Of a stretch of 64,000 nt of DNA, positions 35,644-44,359 are shown piece by piece. The stretch covers positions 186,001 through 250,000 of the forward strand of contig JAXLUJ010000003.1 in the NCBI GenBank assembly GCA_046329575.1. Reading direction: 5' to 3'. The translations under genes and the position numbers were made by a program. Under the pieces are notes generated by a model. That model was not told the origin of the DNA and ran no database searches. It saw only the letters and a program-made list of their open reading frames with translations. Numbering within the stretch: the first letter of the stretch is position 1; every line of letters starts with the position of its first letter. Origin of the DNA: UBA1941 sp046329575. GTDB lineage: Bacteria; Bacteroidota; Bacteroidia; Chitinophagales; LD1.

Positions 35644-35935
35644 TTAATTCAAAATAAAAAGAGGCTCTAATGGCTTTAAAATGGTTCGGTTTTGGGGAGA
35701 AAATGCAACCCTCTTATAATTGGGTTGCCAGTTTTTCAATTTTTTCAGTAAATCTTCAAAATCGGGAATATTCAGGGTGCGTTTTATGTTGTAAACCAGG
35801 CCAATTAAACTGGGCTCGCCATTAACTTTTTCTAATCCATTTAAATTAGTGTAGTTCCCTCTGCCGCTGAGTGTGTACGTTTGTGCTATCCACGGTCACA
35901 TGCTTGCCCGAAATTTGTTCGACTTCCGTATTAGC
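35644..35935 (-). pseudogene. Transposase C-terminal remnant (IS1182/IS5-like)
   Basis: On the minus strand one frame reads NGLEKVNGEPSLIGLVYNIK, then RTLNIPDFEDLLKKLKNW to a stop at 35644-35646. This is the typical end of Bacteroidota DDE transposases, where a GxEKVxxE block precedes LVYNIKRT. Upstream the reading is broken: a second frame gives ISGKHVTVDSTNVH, and stops intervene. The rest of the element and its terminal repeats are not visible. Family assignment is from memory. The remaining bases of 35396-36057 hold only the attC-like site and AT-rich sequence. Confidence 0.55.
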
Positions 35936-36057
35936 ACTTCGTAAGTCCTACGTCCTAAGTGGTTATTGATAATCACAAACATTAGAAAGGAAGGTTATTC
36001 CAATAAATCAATCAGTTGCTGCTTAAACTCATTACCGAAATTTATTACATTACCAGC

Positions 36058-37500
36058 GTGTTGCTACGAATATTCCTACTTATTGTCTGGATGTCTTGTT
36101 CGGTTGGTACAAAATCGCAAAGTCCTGAATTATATGGCCTCACCCGCTTTGGTGGAGTGCTGGAATTAGGTTCTTTGTATAAAATAAATGGAAATGGAAC
36201 AGGTTATACAACCTTGTTTGCATGCGACACGGCCAATTATAGCGCCAATGGGTATGATGCCAGGGAGAATATTTTTTGGGCTAGTAATAATAAAATATAT
36301 GGCATGTTTTATGGGGGCGGCAGCCAAACGCTATTCGGGCTATCTGCGGGTACGCTGTTTTCTTTCGATCCGGCAACGAATACATTCACCAAAATTATTG
36401 ACTTGGGTCCGGCCATTGGAGGACTACCAGTATTTAACGGTTTTAATGAATATAACGGAAAGCTATATGCTTCCTTAGTGGCTGGGGGCGCATACAATTC
36501 CGGTACTTTGATCAGCATAGATCTGGCTACTAACCAAGTAACCAATCTCCATGATTTCAATGGGCATGATGGTAGCTATCCATATGGAACCTTAACATTT
36601 GGGGATGACGGCTACTTCTATGGCGTTTGTAGCACAGAGGGATCAACCAATAGTTTAGGCAATCCTTTTGGTGGCGGAAGCATTTACCAATTTAATCCAC
36701 GGGATAATACACTTTTGAAGGTTTTTTCCTTTTTAGATGACGCAGTGAATTCGATTTATACAAGTACGAATCCAATTGCAGCTCCTTTATATTACCACCA
36801 CCGGCTTTACGGGGTTACTACTACTAGCAGCGGACCCTTTGTAAATGGCGCTTTCTATTGCTATAATCTTGACAACGATTCGTTTTATGTAGTTAATGCT
36901 TATAGCGTTTTCCACAATAGCCAGGGTTATGGAGTGCCCTTATTGGTAGGAGACAGCATATATGTTGTGATTGATGACGGTGTGGCCGTATTTGATCCCG
37001 CAACTTCTGTTTTCAGTTTAAGGTATTCCTTCACCGGCTTTTCATCGGCAAGTCCCACTGCTGGCTTAATTCAGGCGTCTGATGGCAACTTGTACGGCAC
37101 TCTTTCAGGTGAGGGAATTAACAATGGTTCTATATATAAAATTGACCTGCATAGGGATTCTATTTTTGAACTATTTTCTTTCGATGGAACCGATGGTTTC
37201 GAACCCATTGGAACGCTAGTTGAAAAGCGAAGATTCAACGGCATCCCTTCCCCAACGGCCACATCATCTTTTATTCGTGTTTCTCAAAGCCCGGGAAAGG
37301 TAGATGGCTGGCAAATTGAAACAAGTGATGACTATAGCGGACAAGCCTTTACAATTTACGATTTGCATCTGCGGCAGATTGCTTCATCTCGCTTTAATGG
37401 TACCAGCACTAGGGTGCAGCAGGATGTTCCGCCCGGCATATATTTTCTCCGGACCCAGGGTGGTACAGAAGCGGTTACCGTGAAGCTCTTAAAAGAATAA
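36058..37500 (+). CDS. T9SS-secreted beta-propeller-like protein with GloVer-type repeats
   Basis: The GTG at 36058 gives a clean signal peptide (MLLRIFLLIVWMSCSVGTKS); an earlier TTG at 36016 is possible. The roughly 480-residue product contains tandem units such as YGLTRFGGVLELGSLYKING, LTFGDDGYFYGVCSTEG..GSIYQFNP and LIQASDGNLYGTLSGEGINN then GSIYKIDL, the repeat style called GloVer in choice-of-anchor proteins. The last 70 residues form a T9SS type A sorting domain (FTIYDLHLRQIASSRF, PPGIYFLRTQGG). Extracellular, probably beta-propeller; ligand unknown. It stands between the transposase remnant and a toxin-antitoxin pair. Confidence 0.78.
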   Translation: MLLRIFLLIVWMSCSVGTKSQSPELYGLTRFGGVLELGSLYKINGNGTGYTTLFACDTANYSANGYDARENIFWASNNKIYGMFYGGGSQTLFGLSAGTLFSFDPATNTFTKIIDLGPAIGGLPVFNGFNEYNGKLYASLVAGGAYNSGTLISIDLATNQVTNLHDFNGHDGSYPYGTLTFGDDGYFYGVCSTEGSTNSLGNPFGGGSIYQFNPRDNTLLKVFSFLDDAVNSIYTSTNPIAAPLYYHHRLYGVTTTSSGPFVNGAFYCYNLDNDSFYVVNAYSVFHNSQGYGVPLLVGDSIYVVIDDGVAVFDPATSVFSLRYSFTGFSSASPTAGLIQASDGNLYGTLSGEGINNGSIYKIDLHRDSIFELFSFDGTDGFEPIGTLVEKRRFNGIPSPTATSSFIRVSQSPGKVDGWQIETSDDYSGQAFTIYDLHLRQIASSRFNGTSTRVQQDVPPGIYFLRTQGGTEAVTVKLLKE

Positions 37501-37630
37501 ATTGGTTTGATTCGACTTTCTATATAAGACTAACGAAGTTTGAAATTGACAGTCGCTTTTATTTGATACCAAGAATTTTTGAGGGTAGATTTATAGGCTG
37601 ATGTTGTATGCAAACTTTAAGTCGGAAAAG

Positions 37631-37660
37631 TTGATTCATACGTACAAACTAATATCTTTG
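37631..37660 (+). promoter_or_regulatory. Promoter of the DUF6364/PIN pair
   Basis: TTG (37631-37633), a 19-bp spacer and TATCTTTG (37653-37660) match the Bacteroidota -33/-7 consensus; the gene's ATG is 18 bp further on. ATACGT (37638-37643) and a later ACGTAT bracket the -7 box as a possible operator. Confidence 0.6.
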
Positions 37661-37678
37661 CACGTATTCGCAATAATT

Positions 37679-37924
37679 ATGGATACTAAACTGACATTGA
37701 AACTGGACAATTCGATAATCGAACAGGCTAAAAACTATGCAAAACACAAGAATACCAGCCTTTCTAAATTGATTGAATCTTATCTCGGAAAGCTTGTTAC
37801 GCCAAATGAAACCCAGGAAGTTACGCCGCTTGTGAAGAGTTTATCTGGAGTTGTTGATTTGCCAAAAAATTTTGACGCAAAAAAAGAATACAAGAAGCAT
37901 TTATTAATCAAATACTCTAAATAA
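37679..37924 (+). CDS. DUF6364-type antitoxin
   Basis: I start at ATG 37679, which follows the promoter just upstream; the longer open frame would start before it. The 81-residue product begins MDTKLTLKLDNSIIEQAKNY, then AKHKNTSLSKLIESYLGKL, a ribbon-helix-helix-like domain of the kind found in DUF6364 proteins. The tail (SLSGVVDLPKNFDAKKEY) is typical of an antitoxin segment that binds the PIN toxin. It is followed 1 bp later by the PIN gene; the two form a VapBC-like module. Confidence 0.85.
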   Translation: MDTKLTLKLDNSIIEQAKNYAKHKNTSLSKLIESYLGKLVTPNETQEVTPLVKSLSGVVDLPKNFDAKKEYKKHLLIKYSK

Positions 37925-37925
37925 C

Positions 37926-38339
37926 GTGACAAAGGTATTTGTTGATACAGACGTATGCCTTGACTTGCTATCTGGACGTAAACCGTTCAATAAGACGGCA
38001 GAAATTTTGTTTTCGCTCGCTGATAAGAAAAGGATCAAAATTTATGTTTCTTCTCTTTCCTTTTCAAACATAAATTACGTTCTCCGTTCACAATACTCAT
38101 CGTCTCATTCAAAACAACTTATCGGCACATTTAAAACACTTGTAAATGTATTGCCAGTTGATAGCAAGACAATAGATCTGGCGATTGCTTCTGATTTCAA
38201 TGACTTTGAAGATGCTATTCAGCATTCTTGTGCAATTGAAAACAATCTGACCACTATCATCACTAGAAACGTAAAAGACTATAAAAAAGCATCCATTGCT
38301 GTACTTACGCCCGAGACATTTATTGCTTTACCTGACTAA
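37926..38339 (+). CDS. PIN-domain ribonuclease toxin
   Basis: 137 residues, GTG start one base after the antitoxin stop. The PIN fold is evident: FVDTDVCLDLLSGRKPF with the first acidic residues, a central helical part, then SDFNDFEDAIQHSCAIENNL and TTIITRNVKDYKKASIAVLT with the later Asp/Glu residues of the Mg-dependent RNase site. PIN toxins of VapC type usually cut tRNA or rRNA. All the expected acidic positions seem present, so the toxin is probably active and restrained by the DUF6364 partner. Confidence 0.88.
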   Translation: MTKVFVDTDVCLDLLSGRKPFNKTAEILFSLADKKRIKIYVSSLSFSNINYVLRSQYSSSHSKQLIGTFKTLVNVLPVDSKTIDLAIASDFNDFEDAIQHSCAIENNLTTIITRNVKDYKKASIAVLTPETFIALPD

Positions 38340-38358
38340 GAATTCCACTTGCAAATAA

Positions 38359-38390
38359 CAGCACGTTTGTGCTGAACGGTTAGTGAGTGC
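38359..38390. other. Short palindrome with GTTAG core after the PIN gene
   Basis: CAGCAC-GTTT-GTGCTG is followed by AACGGTTAGTGAGTGC. It recalls a very short attC-like end, but it is below usual attC length and no matching start box is visible for the DUF6364/PIN segment. It could simply be a hairpin. Confidence 0.25.
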
Positions 38391-38413
38391 TGCCTATTCT
38401 TCTTCAAAACAAC

Positions 38414-38623
38414 TCACTTCATCCGCAAAAGATGGTACAGATTAATGAGTGTGATGCCGGCATTGGTAATAATGATGGGATAATTGCCGGTGCGCAAGCC
38501 AAACACCACAAAAGTGATACAGCCAATGGTGTTCACGATGCGAAGTGTAGTTACATCGCGAAACAAAAACGACAATAAAATCAGCGCCGAAGCGGTATAG
38601 CCCAAAATAGCATTCATATCCAT
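38414..38623 (-). CDS. Small inner-membrane protein, YgjV-like
   Basis: 69 residues with three hydrophobic segments: about 4-20 (AILGYTASALILLSFLF), 28-44 (VNTIGCITFVVFGLRTG) and 47-64 (PIIITNAGITLINLYHLL). The shape and the motif VNxIG..FVVFGLxxxxxPI resemble the half-length YgjV/inner membrane proteins of Bacteroidota. Function unknown. It is transcribed toward the PIN gene and follows the EXPERA-domain gene on the same strand. Confidence 0.65.
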   Translation of the reverse strand: MDMNAILGYTASALILLSFLFRDVTTLRIVNTIGCITFVVFGLRTGNYPIIITNAGITLINLYHLLRMK

Positions 38624-38739
38624 GGCGCGAAAATAGCATTATGTCGAAATGGTGAAGGACCGTTTAATTAATTGCGAGGAATAGGCAATCTTTGAACTGC
38701 TGCCGGTTTTGAAAAATCTTGCCGAAAGTTTGGATTCTG

Positions 38740-39231
38740 CTAAAACTTTCGTGCAAAGGGATCATGTTTTCGCATGCGGATGATCAACAGCAAGGGGATC
38801 AAAACATAGGGCGCATTGAGTGGAAGAAATCGGCCGAAATTCTGGCAACGCCATTCGGGTTCACCGAAAAATTCTACACCAAAAACTATTACTCCGGTAA
38901 TCACCGAAATCGCAGTGCCATACATAATGGCGGGTACCTGAATCCAGTTTTTCCCTTTAATAAAGGCATAAACCAGCAACAAATAAAATGGGCCGTACAC
39001 AAAGGCCGATAATCCGGTGACGAACCGCATCCACACCGGAGGGTTTAAAAACAAGGGGTCACAACCTTTTGCATAATCGTAATTGGCGCGCATCAGGGGA
39101 TTGCTGCTGTTTGGGTCGAGTGCGCCATACACCGTGGGATACAGATCGGAAATCATAGACGTAATGAAAAACAGCGAAAACATCAGGATGAAAAAGTAGT
39201 CGAACCGGCGCTGGTGTAATGGTAATGTCAT
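38740..39231 (-). CDS. EXPERA/EBP-type membrane protein
   Basis: 163 residues and four membrane helices: about 11-27 (YFFILMFSLFFITSMIS), 68-88 (FVTGLSAFVYGPFYLLLVYA), 95-117 (VPAIMYGTAISVITGVIVFG) and 134-152. The family form is DYFF..FF.TSMISDLYP, PVWMRFVTGLSAFVYGPFYL and the C-terminal NAPYVLIPLLLIIRM. EXPERA proteins relate to sterol isomerase EBP and TMEM97; bacterial members have no known substrate. No operon partner is obvious beyond the small membrane gene downstream. Confidence 0.75.
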   Translation of the reverse strand: MTLPLHQRRFDYFFILMFSLFFITSMISDLYPTVYGALDPNSSNPLMRANYDYAKGCDPLFLNPPVWMRFVTGLSAFVYGPFYLLLVYAFIKGKNWIQVPAIMYGTAISVITGVIVFGVEFFGEPEWRCQNFGRFLPLNAPYVLIPLLLIIRMRKHDPFARKF

Positions 39232-39337
39232 CGGTCAAATTTATGTTTTTGTGATCTATTTAAAGATACACCTCATGAGCGTAATAACAGAAACGTTCGT
39301 TTCAGCGTATTGTATTGAAGCTGCTGCCGTTGTAACA

Positions 39338-39565
39338 CTAATAATCCCAAACGGGATTACGGCCGCGGCGTACGTAATCTTTCAGCTTGATCCAGAAGGC
39401 GAGGATCATGTACAGAATCACCGGTGAGCCAATGGTCAAACAACTGGCGTAAATGAAAAACAACCGAATGTCTTTGATAGGCATGTTCAGCTTTTCGCCA
39501 ATCTTAGTGCAAACGCCATAGGCGTTCGACTCTAACAAAAATTTGATTCGTTGCAGATCGTGCAT
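39338..39565 (-). CDS. PspC-domain small membrane protein
   Basis: 75 residues: AYGVCTKIGEKLNMPIKDIR followed by LFFIYASCLTIGSPVILYMI and LAFWIKLKDYVRRG. This is the PspC pattern of a glycine/alanine turn, a short amphipathic helix and one long membrane helix. PspC proteins sense envelope stress in phage-shock systems, but many short Bacteroidota members are orphans, as here. The last residues (RRGRNPVWDY) are cytosolic and basic. Confidence 0.75.
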   Translation of the reverse strand: MHDLQRIKFLLESNAYGVCTKIGEKLNMPIKDIRLFFIYASCLTIGSPVILYMILAFWIKLKDYVRRGRNPVWDY

Positions 39566-39769
39566 AGTGCAATATAGGAAAAAGTGGAGAGTGTGTGGTT
39601 GGTGTGGTTGGGATTAGTGAAGTTAAAGACTTTTGTGTTAAGCATCACACCTTCGCATGCGTGAGCGACCGCAGCGGAAAGCGTTTTTGGCATTCGGTGG
39701 TGGAAGATAGAAAGGTGTAACGAGGGAACAGCCGGAGCTATAAACAGCCAAAAACCTTGGGAGCGTAGG

Positions 39770-39840
39770 GCGCGACCCCTACAACCGCCTACTTTATCTT
39801 ACGGCTGAACACGCCGTTTTTGCGGTTGTAGGGGGCACGC
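39770..39840. repeat. Imperfect 19-bp inverted repeat
   Basis: GCGCGACCCCTACAACCGC (39770-39788) and GCGGTTGTAGGGGGCACGC (39822-39840) pair at 16 of 19 positions around a 33-bp loop. It lies in the 39566-39859 gap downstream of kbl, and looks like a small dispersed palindromic element; it holds no gene. Confidence 0.6.
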
Positions 39841-39859
39841 CATAATGAGTACTTCACTT

Positions 39860-41053
39860 TCAATTTGACGTAATCAGTTGAAGCTGTTTGCCCACTTTTT
39901 CGAAAGCAGCAAGGGCTTTATCGAGATGCTCGCGGGTGTGGGCAGCGCTGAGCTGCACGCGGATGCGGGCCTGCCCTTTGGGCACCACGGGATAGAAAAA
40001 CCCAATCACATAAATGCCTTCTTTCAGCATTTCTTCGGCAAACTGCTGCGCCACTTTCGAATCGTATAACATCACCGGCACAATGGCTGATTCGCCATCA
40101 TTAAATTCCAGGCCTATCTTTTTCAATCCTTTTTTGAAATACAGAATATTCTCTTCTAAACGGTCGCGCAATGCGGTGCTTTCGCTCAGCAGTTCAAACA
40201 CCGCCAGCGAGGCTCCGGCAATGGCAGGCATCAGCGAGTTGGAAAACAAATAAGGCCTCGAACGCTGCCGCAGCATTTCGATAATCTCTTTTTTGCCGGT
40301 GGTAAATCCGCCCATGGCGCCGCCCAGCGCCTTGCCTAAAGTTCCGGTGATGATGTCAACGCGGCTCATCACATTTTTTAGTTCAACAGTACCGCGGCCG
40401 GTCTTTCCGATAAAGCCGGTAGCATGACTTTCATCTACCATCACCAGGGCATTGTATTTTTCTGCCAGATCGCAGATCTGGTCCAATTTGGCAACATAGC
40501 CATCCATGCTAAACACGCCATCGGTAACAATAATGCGGTTTTTTTGTGCCTGCGATTCCTGCAAACATTTTTCGAGTTCGGCCATATCGCTGTTGGCATA
40601 GCGATAGCGTACGGCCTTGCACAACCGCACACCGTCAATGATTGAGGCATGGTTGAGCGCATCGGAAATGATGGCATCCTCTTCACCAAACAAGGGTTCG
40701 AACACGCCGCCATTGGCATCAAAGCAGGCCGCATAAAGAATCGTGTCTTCCTGATGGAGGAACTCCGCAATTTTAGCTTCCAGTTTTTTATGAATGGTTT
40801 GTGTGCCGCAAATAAATCGCACCGAACTCATGCCATAGCCGAATTCGTCAAGCGCTTGTTTGGCTGCTGCAATCACGCGGGGATGATCAGACAGCCCCAG
40901 ATAATTGTTGGCGCAGAAGTTGATGACCCGGCTGCCATCGTTCAGTTGAATTTCGGCTTGCTGCGGGGAAGCAATGATCCGTTCTTTTTTAAACAATCCG
41001 GAATCTTGAATGTCGGCCAGTTCGGCGGCTAATTTTTGTTGAATGGTGTACAT
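39860..41053 (-). CDS. kbl: Glycine C-acetyltransferase (2-amino-3-ketobutyrate CoA ligase)
   Basis: 397 residues, full length for the family. Class II aminotransferase-fold alpha-oxoamine synthase: VINFCANNYLGLSDHPRVIA, CGTQTIHKKLEAKIAEFL, VDESHATGFIGKTGRGTVE, and the PLP lysine in GTLGKALGGAMGGFTTGKKE. It cleaves 2-amino-3-oxobutyrate to glycine and acetyl-CoA in threonine degradation (reaction also runs in reverse). No threonine dehydrogenase gene lies next to it. Relatives such as KAS-type synthases share the fold, but the overall sequence fits Kbl best. Confidence 0.93.
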   Translation of the reverse strand: MYTIQQKLAAELADIQDSGLFKKERIIASPQQAEIQLNDGSRVINFCANNYLGLSDHPRVIAAAKQALDEFGYGMSSVRFICGTQTIHKKLEAKIAEFLHQEDTILYAACFDANGGVFEPLFGEEDAIISDALNHASIIDGVRLCKAVRYRYANSDMAELEKCLQESQAQKNRIIVTDGVFSMDGYVAKLDQICDLAEKYNALVMVDESHATGFIGKTGRGTVELKNVMSRVDIITGTLGKALGGAMGGFTTGKKEIIEMLRQRSRPYLFSNSLMPAIAGASLAVFELLSESTALRDRLEENILYFKKGLKKIGLEFNDGESAIVPVMLYDSKVAQQFAEEMLKEGIYVIGFFYPVVPKGQARIRVQLSAAHTREHLDKALAAFEKVGKQLQLITSN

Positions 41054-41157
41054 AATTGCAAAGTAGAAAAAGCGCGTAATATGGAAAGCAGGGGAAATAT
41101 CACATTGTAGTTAAAACAAATATTAAAAAAACTAATTTACGCCCAACTTAACTCGTT

Positions 41158-43101
41158 ATGAAATTCCCAATGCTATTGCTGTGGCTATGTTTTGGCATTA
41201 CGCTGCAGGCGCAATTTGTACCGGTTGAAGAACTGCAATCGAAATTGCAATCGGCAACGGAACCCGCACAGCGCGCGGCAATAGCCAATCAGTTAGCCGA
41301 AGAATTGTTGAACAGCGATCCGGCCCGGAGTATTTCCACTGCGCAACAGGCTTTGGACGCGGCCCGCAGCGGTAACAATCAAAAAGAAGAGGCTGCTGCA
41401 CTAAGTTTAATGGCTGTTGGTAATTACAAAACTGATCATTCGGCTAATGCCAAAGATCTGATTCAGCAATCGGCGGCATTGGCAGAAAAGATCAAGGACA
41501 ATTACCGTACGGTTTTCTGCAAATACTGGCAGGGCCGTTTAGAGGAAACGCAGGGGCAGTACAACAAAGCATTGGAGTTTTACCAATCAGGCATTGAGTT
41601 GGCTGAGGCCAATGGCGATAAAAAAAATCTGGCGCGCTGTACCGATGGAAAGGCTTCCATTTTTTTGGTATTGAACAATGTAGATAAAGCACTTGAACTG
41701 TATGAACAATCGCTGCAACTAGCGCGGGAAGCGGGTTTTAAAGAATGGGTGCCCGGCGAATTGTATTCGTTGGCGGCTATTGCTCTGGATCGCAACCAAA
41801 CGCAAAAGGCCGTAGATCTTTTCAATGAATCGGCCCGCCTTTCGGATGAAGTAAACAATCAGATCAACAAAGCATCGTGCCTGCAACAGTTAGCCGGCAT
41901 TGCGCTCAATAACGGTCAAACCAAGGATGCCATTGATTTTACAAATCAGGCGATGGAGATTTTTCAGGCTACCGGCAGCATGGCGAATTATAGTTATAGT
42001 CAGTTGTTGTTGGCTGATGTGTTGGTGCACGACGGGCAGGTTGGTTTTGCTACTGAAATGGCGCAGAAGGCGTATGGTTCGGGAAAGAACATGAATGATA
42101 TTGAATTACAAAAGGCTGCTGCTGAAAAGTTGTTCAGTATTTATATGAAGCAGGGCGATAAATCGCGCGCATTGGATTATCACATTGAGTTATCGCGACT
42201 AACTGAAGCCGGAAAATCGAACGAACTGGCGAAGAAGTTAACGCAACTGGAACTGCAGGAAGGATTTGAGAAGGAGAAAAAATTACAAGCGGCAGTTCAG
42301 GCGAAGAAAGATGCCGAAATGCAGGCGCAGCTTGAAACGCAACGCATCATGCGAAATGCCTCGCTAGTAGGATTGGTGTTGCTGTTGATCATTGCCGGAT
42401 TAGCCTATTATGCATTGTTGCAGAAGCAACGCGACAACAAATTGATTGAAGCAGAAAAGAAAAAATCGGATGCGCTGTTATTGAATATTCTTCCTGCAGA
42501 AGTGGCCGAAGAATTGAAAGAGAAAGGTGCGGCCAAGGCGCGCAATTTTGAAATGGTGTCGGTAATGTTTGCCGATATCCGCGACTTTACACAGGCCGGT
42601 GAAAGTATGAGTCCGGAAAAATTGGTGTATGAAATCGATTACATATTTCGCGCCTTCGATGAGATTGTTGAGCGCCACGGTATTGAAAAAATCAAGACGA
42701 TTGGTGATGCCTATTTGTGTGCCGGCGGGTTACCTAAAGAAAATGTGAGTAATCCCAGTGATATCATTGAGGCCGCACTGGAGATGCAACAATTTATGCT
42801 GCGTTTGAAAGATGAGCGAATGAAGAAGGGCGAGAATTACTTTGAAATTCGTATTGGCATACATTCCGGTCCGTTGGTGGCCGGTATCGTAGGGGTGAAA
42901 AAATTTGCCTATGATATTTGGGGAGATACGGTGAATGTGGCTGCCCGCATGGAACAAAGCAGTGAAGTTGGCAAAGTGAATATTTCAGGAACTACCTATG
43001 GAATTGTAGGAAGCAAGTACCATTGCACTTACCGCGGCAAGATAGATGCCAAGCACAAGGGGCAAATAGATATGTATTTTGTTGACAGCAAAAAAAATTG
43101 A
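41158..43101 (+). CDS. TPR-sensor adenylate cyclase (class III)
   Basis: 647 residues. A signal peptide (MLLLWLCFGITLQAQ) leads into six or so TPR repeats (about 25-350), a coiled coil (about 350-398), one membrane helix (about 400-422, SLVGLVLLLIIAGLAYYALL) and a cytosolic class III cyclase domain (about 455-645). Catalytic motifs are intact: MFADIRDFTQAGES (metal Asp), IEKIKTIGDAYLCAGG and YDIWGDTVNVAARMEQ. The Lys in EKIKT and the Asp in DIWG are the adenine-selecting pair, so cAMP rather than cGMP is predicted. The periplasmic TPR region would sense a protein partner. A second cyclase follows 4 bp after the stop. Confidence 0.9.
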   Translation: MKFPMLLLWLCFGITLQAQFVPVEELQSKLQSATEPAQRAAIANQLAEELLNSDPARSISTAQQALDAARSGNNQKEEAAALSLMAVGNYKTDHSANAKDLIQQSAALAEKIKDNYRTVFCKYWQGRLEETQGQYNKALEFYQSGIELAEANGDKKNLARCTDGKASIFLVLNNVDKALELYEQSLQLAREAGFKEWVPGELYSLAAIALDRNQTQKAVDLFNESARLSDEVNNQINKASCLQQLAGIALNNGQTKDAIDFTNQAMEIFQATGSMANYSYSQLLLADVLVHDGQVGFATEMAQKAYGSGKNMNDIELQKAAAEKLFSIYMKQGDKSRALDYHIELSRLTEAGKSNELAKKLTQLELQEGFEKEKKLQAAVQAKKDAEMQAQLETQRIMRNASLVGLVLLLIIAGLAYYALLQKQRDNKLIEAEKKKSDALLLNILPAEVAEELKEKGAAKARNFEMVSVMFADIRDFTQAGESMSPEKLVYEIDYIFRAFDEIVERHGIEKIKTIGDAYLCAGGLPKENVSNPSDIIEAALEMQQFMLRLKDERMKKGENYFEIRIGIHSGPLVAGIVGVKKFAYDIWGDTVNVAARMEQSSEVGKVNISGTTYGIVGSKYHCTYRGKIDAKHKGQIDMYFVDSKKN

Positions 43102-43105
43102 CCAT

Positions 43106-44332
43106 ATGAAACCATTTATTGCCGCGATGTTCTGCGGTTTGATGTTCTGCGGATCGGTTACCGCACAAGACAAGGAAGAGCAATTGCGCAAGCTCAAAGA
43201 TGATTTGAAGCAGCAACAGCGGGAGATTCAGTTTATTCAGGAGCAGCATGATGAAATGAAAAAGAAGCAGCTCGATCAATTAAGTAAGGAAAAAGCGGAG
43301 AAGGAACAGGAGTTGCAACGGTCGATGCAGGAAGCCAAGCAATCACAAGCTGATTTACAGAATTCAAAGCAGCAATTGCAGGTTACGATGCAAGAGGCTA
43401 GCAAATCGAAAAAAGATTTGGCGCTTACGCAGGAGCAGATACTGAAGGCTCAGGAAGAATTACGACATCAGGAGGATAGTATTCGTTTGCTTACGCAGGA
43501 ACAGGACTTGAAGAATTTGCAGCTCAACAATCAGAAGCTGGAACTGGAAAAGCAATCGCAATCGAACCGCTATTATCTGGCCGTTATTGGGTTAGGATCG
43601 TTGGTGCTGCTGGCTTTGGTAGGTTTGTACTTTGTGAACCACCGCAAGAATCGCGAACTGGCGGCCAAGAACAAAGTGATTGAAGAAGAGAAAAAGCGAT
43701 CGGAAGATTTGTTGCTTAACATTTTGCCTGAAGATGTGGTAGAGGAATTGAAATCGCAGGGGAAGACGAATGCGAAGAGCTATCAGCAAGCCACGGTACT
43801 TTTTGCCGACATTAAAGATTTTACGTCGATAAGTGAGAAGCTTACTGCCGAAGATCTGGTTTCCAGTTTGGATGCGTATTTTGAGGCTTTCGACAAGATT
43901 ATTGAGAAGCACAATGTGGAGAAAATCAAAACCATTGGTGATGCCTATGTTTGTGTAGGTGGCGTTCCTGTGGCGAATGAAAGCAATCCGTATGAGATTG
44001 TTCGTGTGGGTCTTGAATTTCAGAAGGCGGTGAAGCGCCTGAGTCAGGAGCGTCAGGCCGTAGGCAAGCCGTTTTTCGAAGTGCGCATTGGTATTCATAG
44101 CGGACCGCTGGTGGCCGGTGTGGTAGGTATTAAAAAGTTTGCTTACGACATTTGGGGTGATACGGTAAACATGGCAGCGCGGATGCAGCAATTTGGCGAG
44201 CCGCTGATGATAAATATTTCGAGAGATACGTATGAAATTATCAAAGAAAAATTTGCGTGTGTATTTCGTGGAAAGGTTGATGTGAAAGGGAAAGGCGAGG
44301 TAGAGATGTACTTTGTTGACCGCGAATTATAA
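43106..44332 (+). CDS. Coiled-coil adenylate cyclase (class III)
   Basis: The start ATG 43106 gives a signal peptide (MKPFIAAMFCGLMFCGSVTA); a TTG at 43079 would overlap the upstream gene. The 408-residue product has a periplasmic Gln/Glu/Lys-rich coiled coil (about 25-150), a membrane helix at about 155-175 (YYLAVIGLGSLVLLALVGLY) and a cyclase domain (about 205-405). Motifs: VLFADIKDFTSISEKL, EKIKTIGDAYVCVGGVP and YDIWGDTVNMAARMQQ, with the same adenine-selecting Lys and Asp. It is similar to the upstream cyclase in the catalytic half but with a plain coiled coil in place of TPR repeats; heterodimers are conceivable. 4-bp gap from the upstream gene. Confidence 0.9.
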   Translation: MKPFIAAMFCGLMFCGSVTAQDKEEQLRKLKDDLKQQQREIQFIQEQHDEMKKKQLDQLSKEKAEKEQELQRSMQEAKQSQADLQNSKQQLQVTMQEASKSKKDLALTQEQILKAQEELRHQEDSIRLLTQEQDLKNLQLNNQKLELEKQSQSNRYYLAVIGLGSLVLLALVGLYFVNHRKNRELAAKNKVIEEEKKRSEDLLLNILPEDVVEELKSQGKTNAKSYQQATVLFADIKDFTSISEKLTAEDLVSSLDAYFEAFDKIIEKHNVEKIKTIGDAYVCVGGVPVANESNPYEIVRVGLEFQKAVKRLSQERQAVGKPFFEVRIGIHSGPLVAGVVGIKKFAYDIWGDTVNMAARMQQFGEPLMINISRDTYEIIKEKFACVFRGKVDVKGKGEVEMYFVDREL

Positions 44333-44359
44333 TTAGATTTAAAAAAATAAACTGCTAGC

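Noticed and set aside
38387..38578. 63-residue plus-strand frame
   Set aside because: Antisense to the small membrane protein at 38414-38623, which has clear membrane helices.
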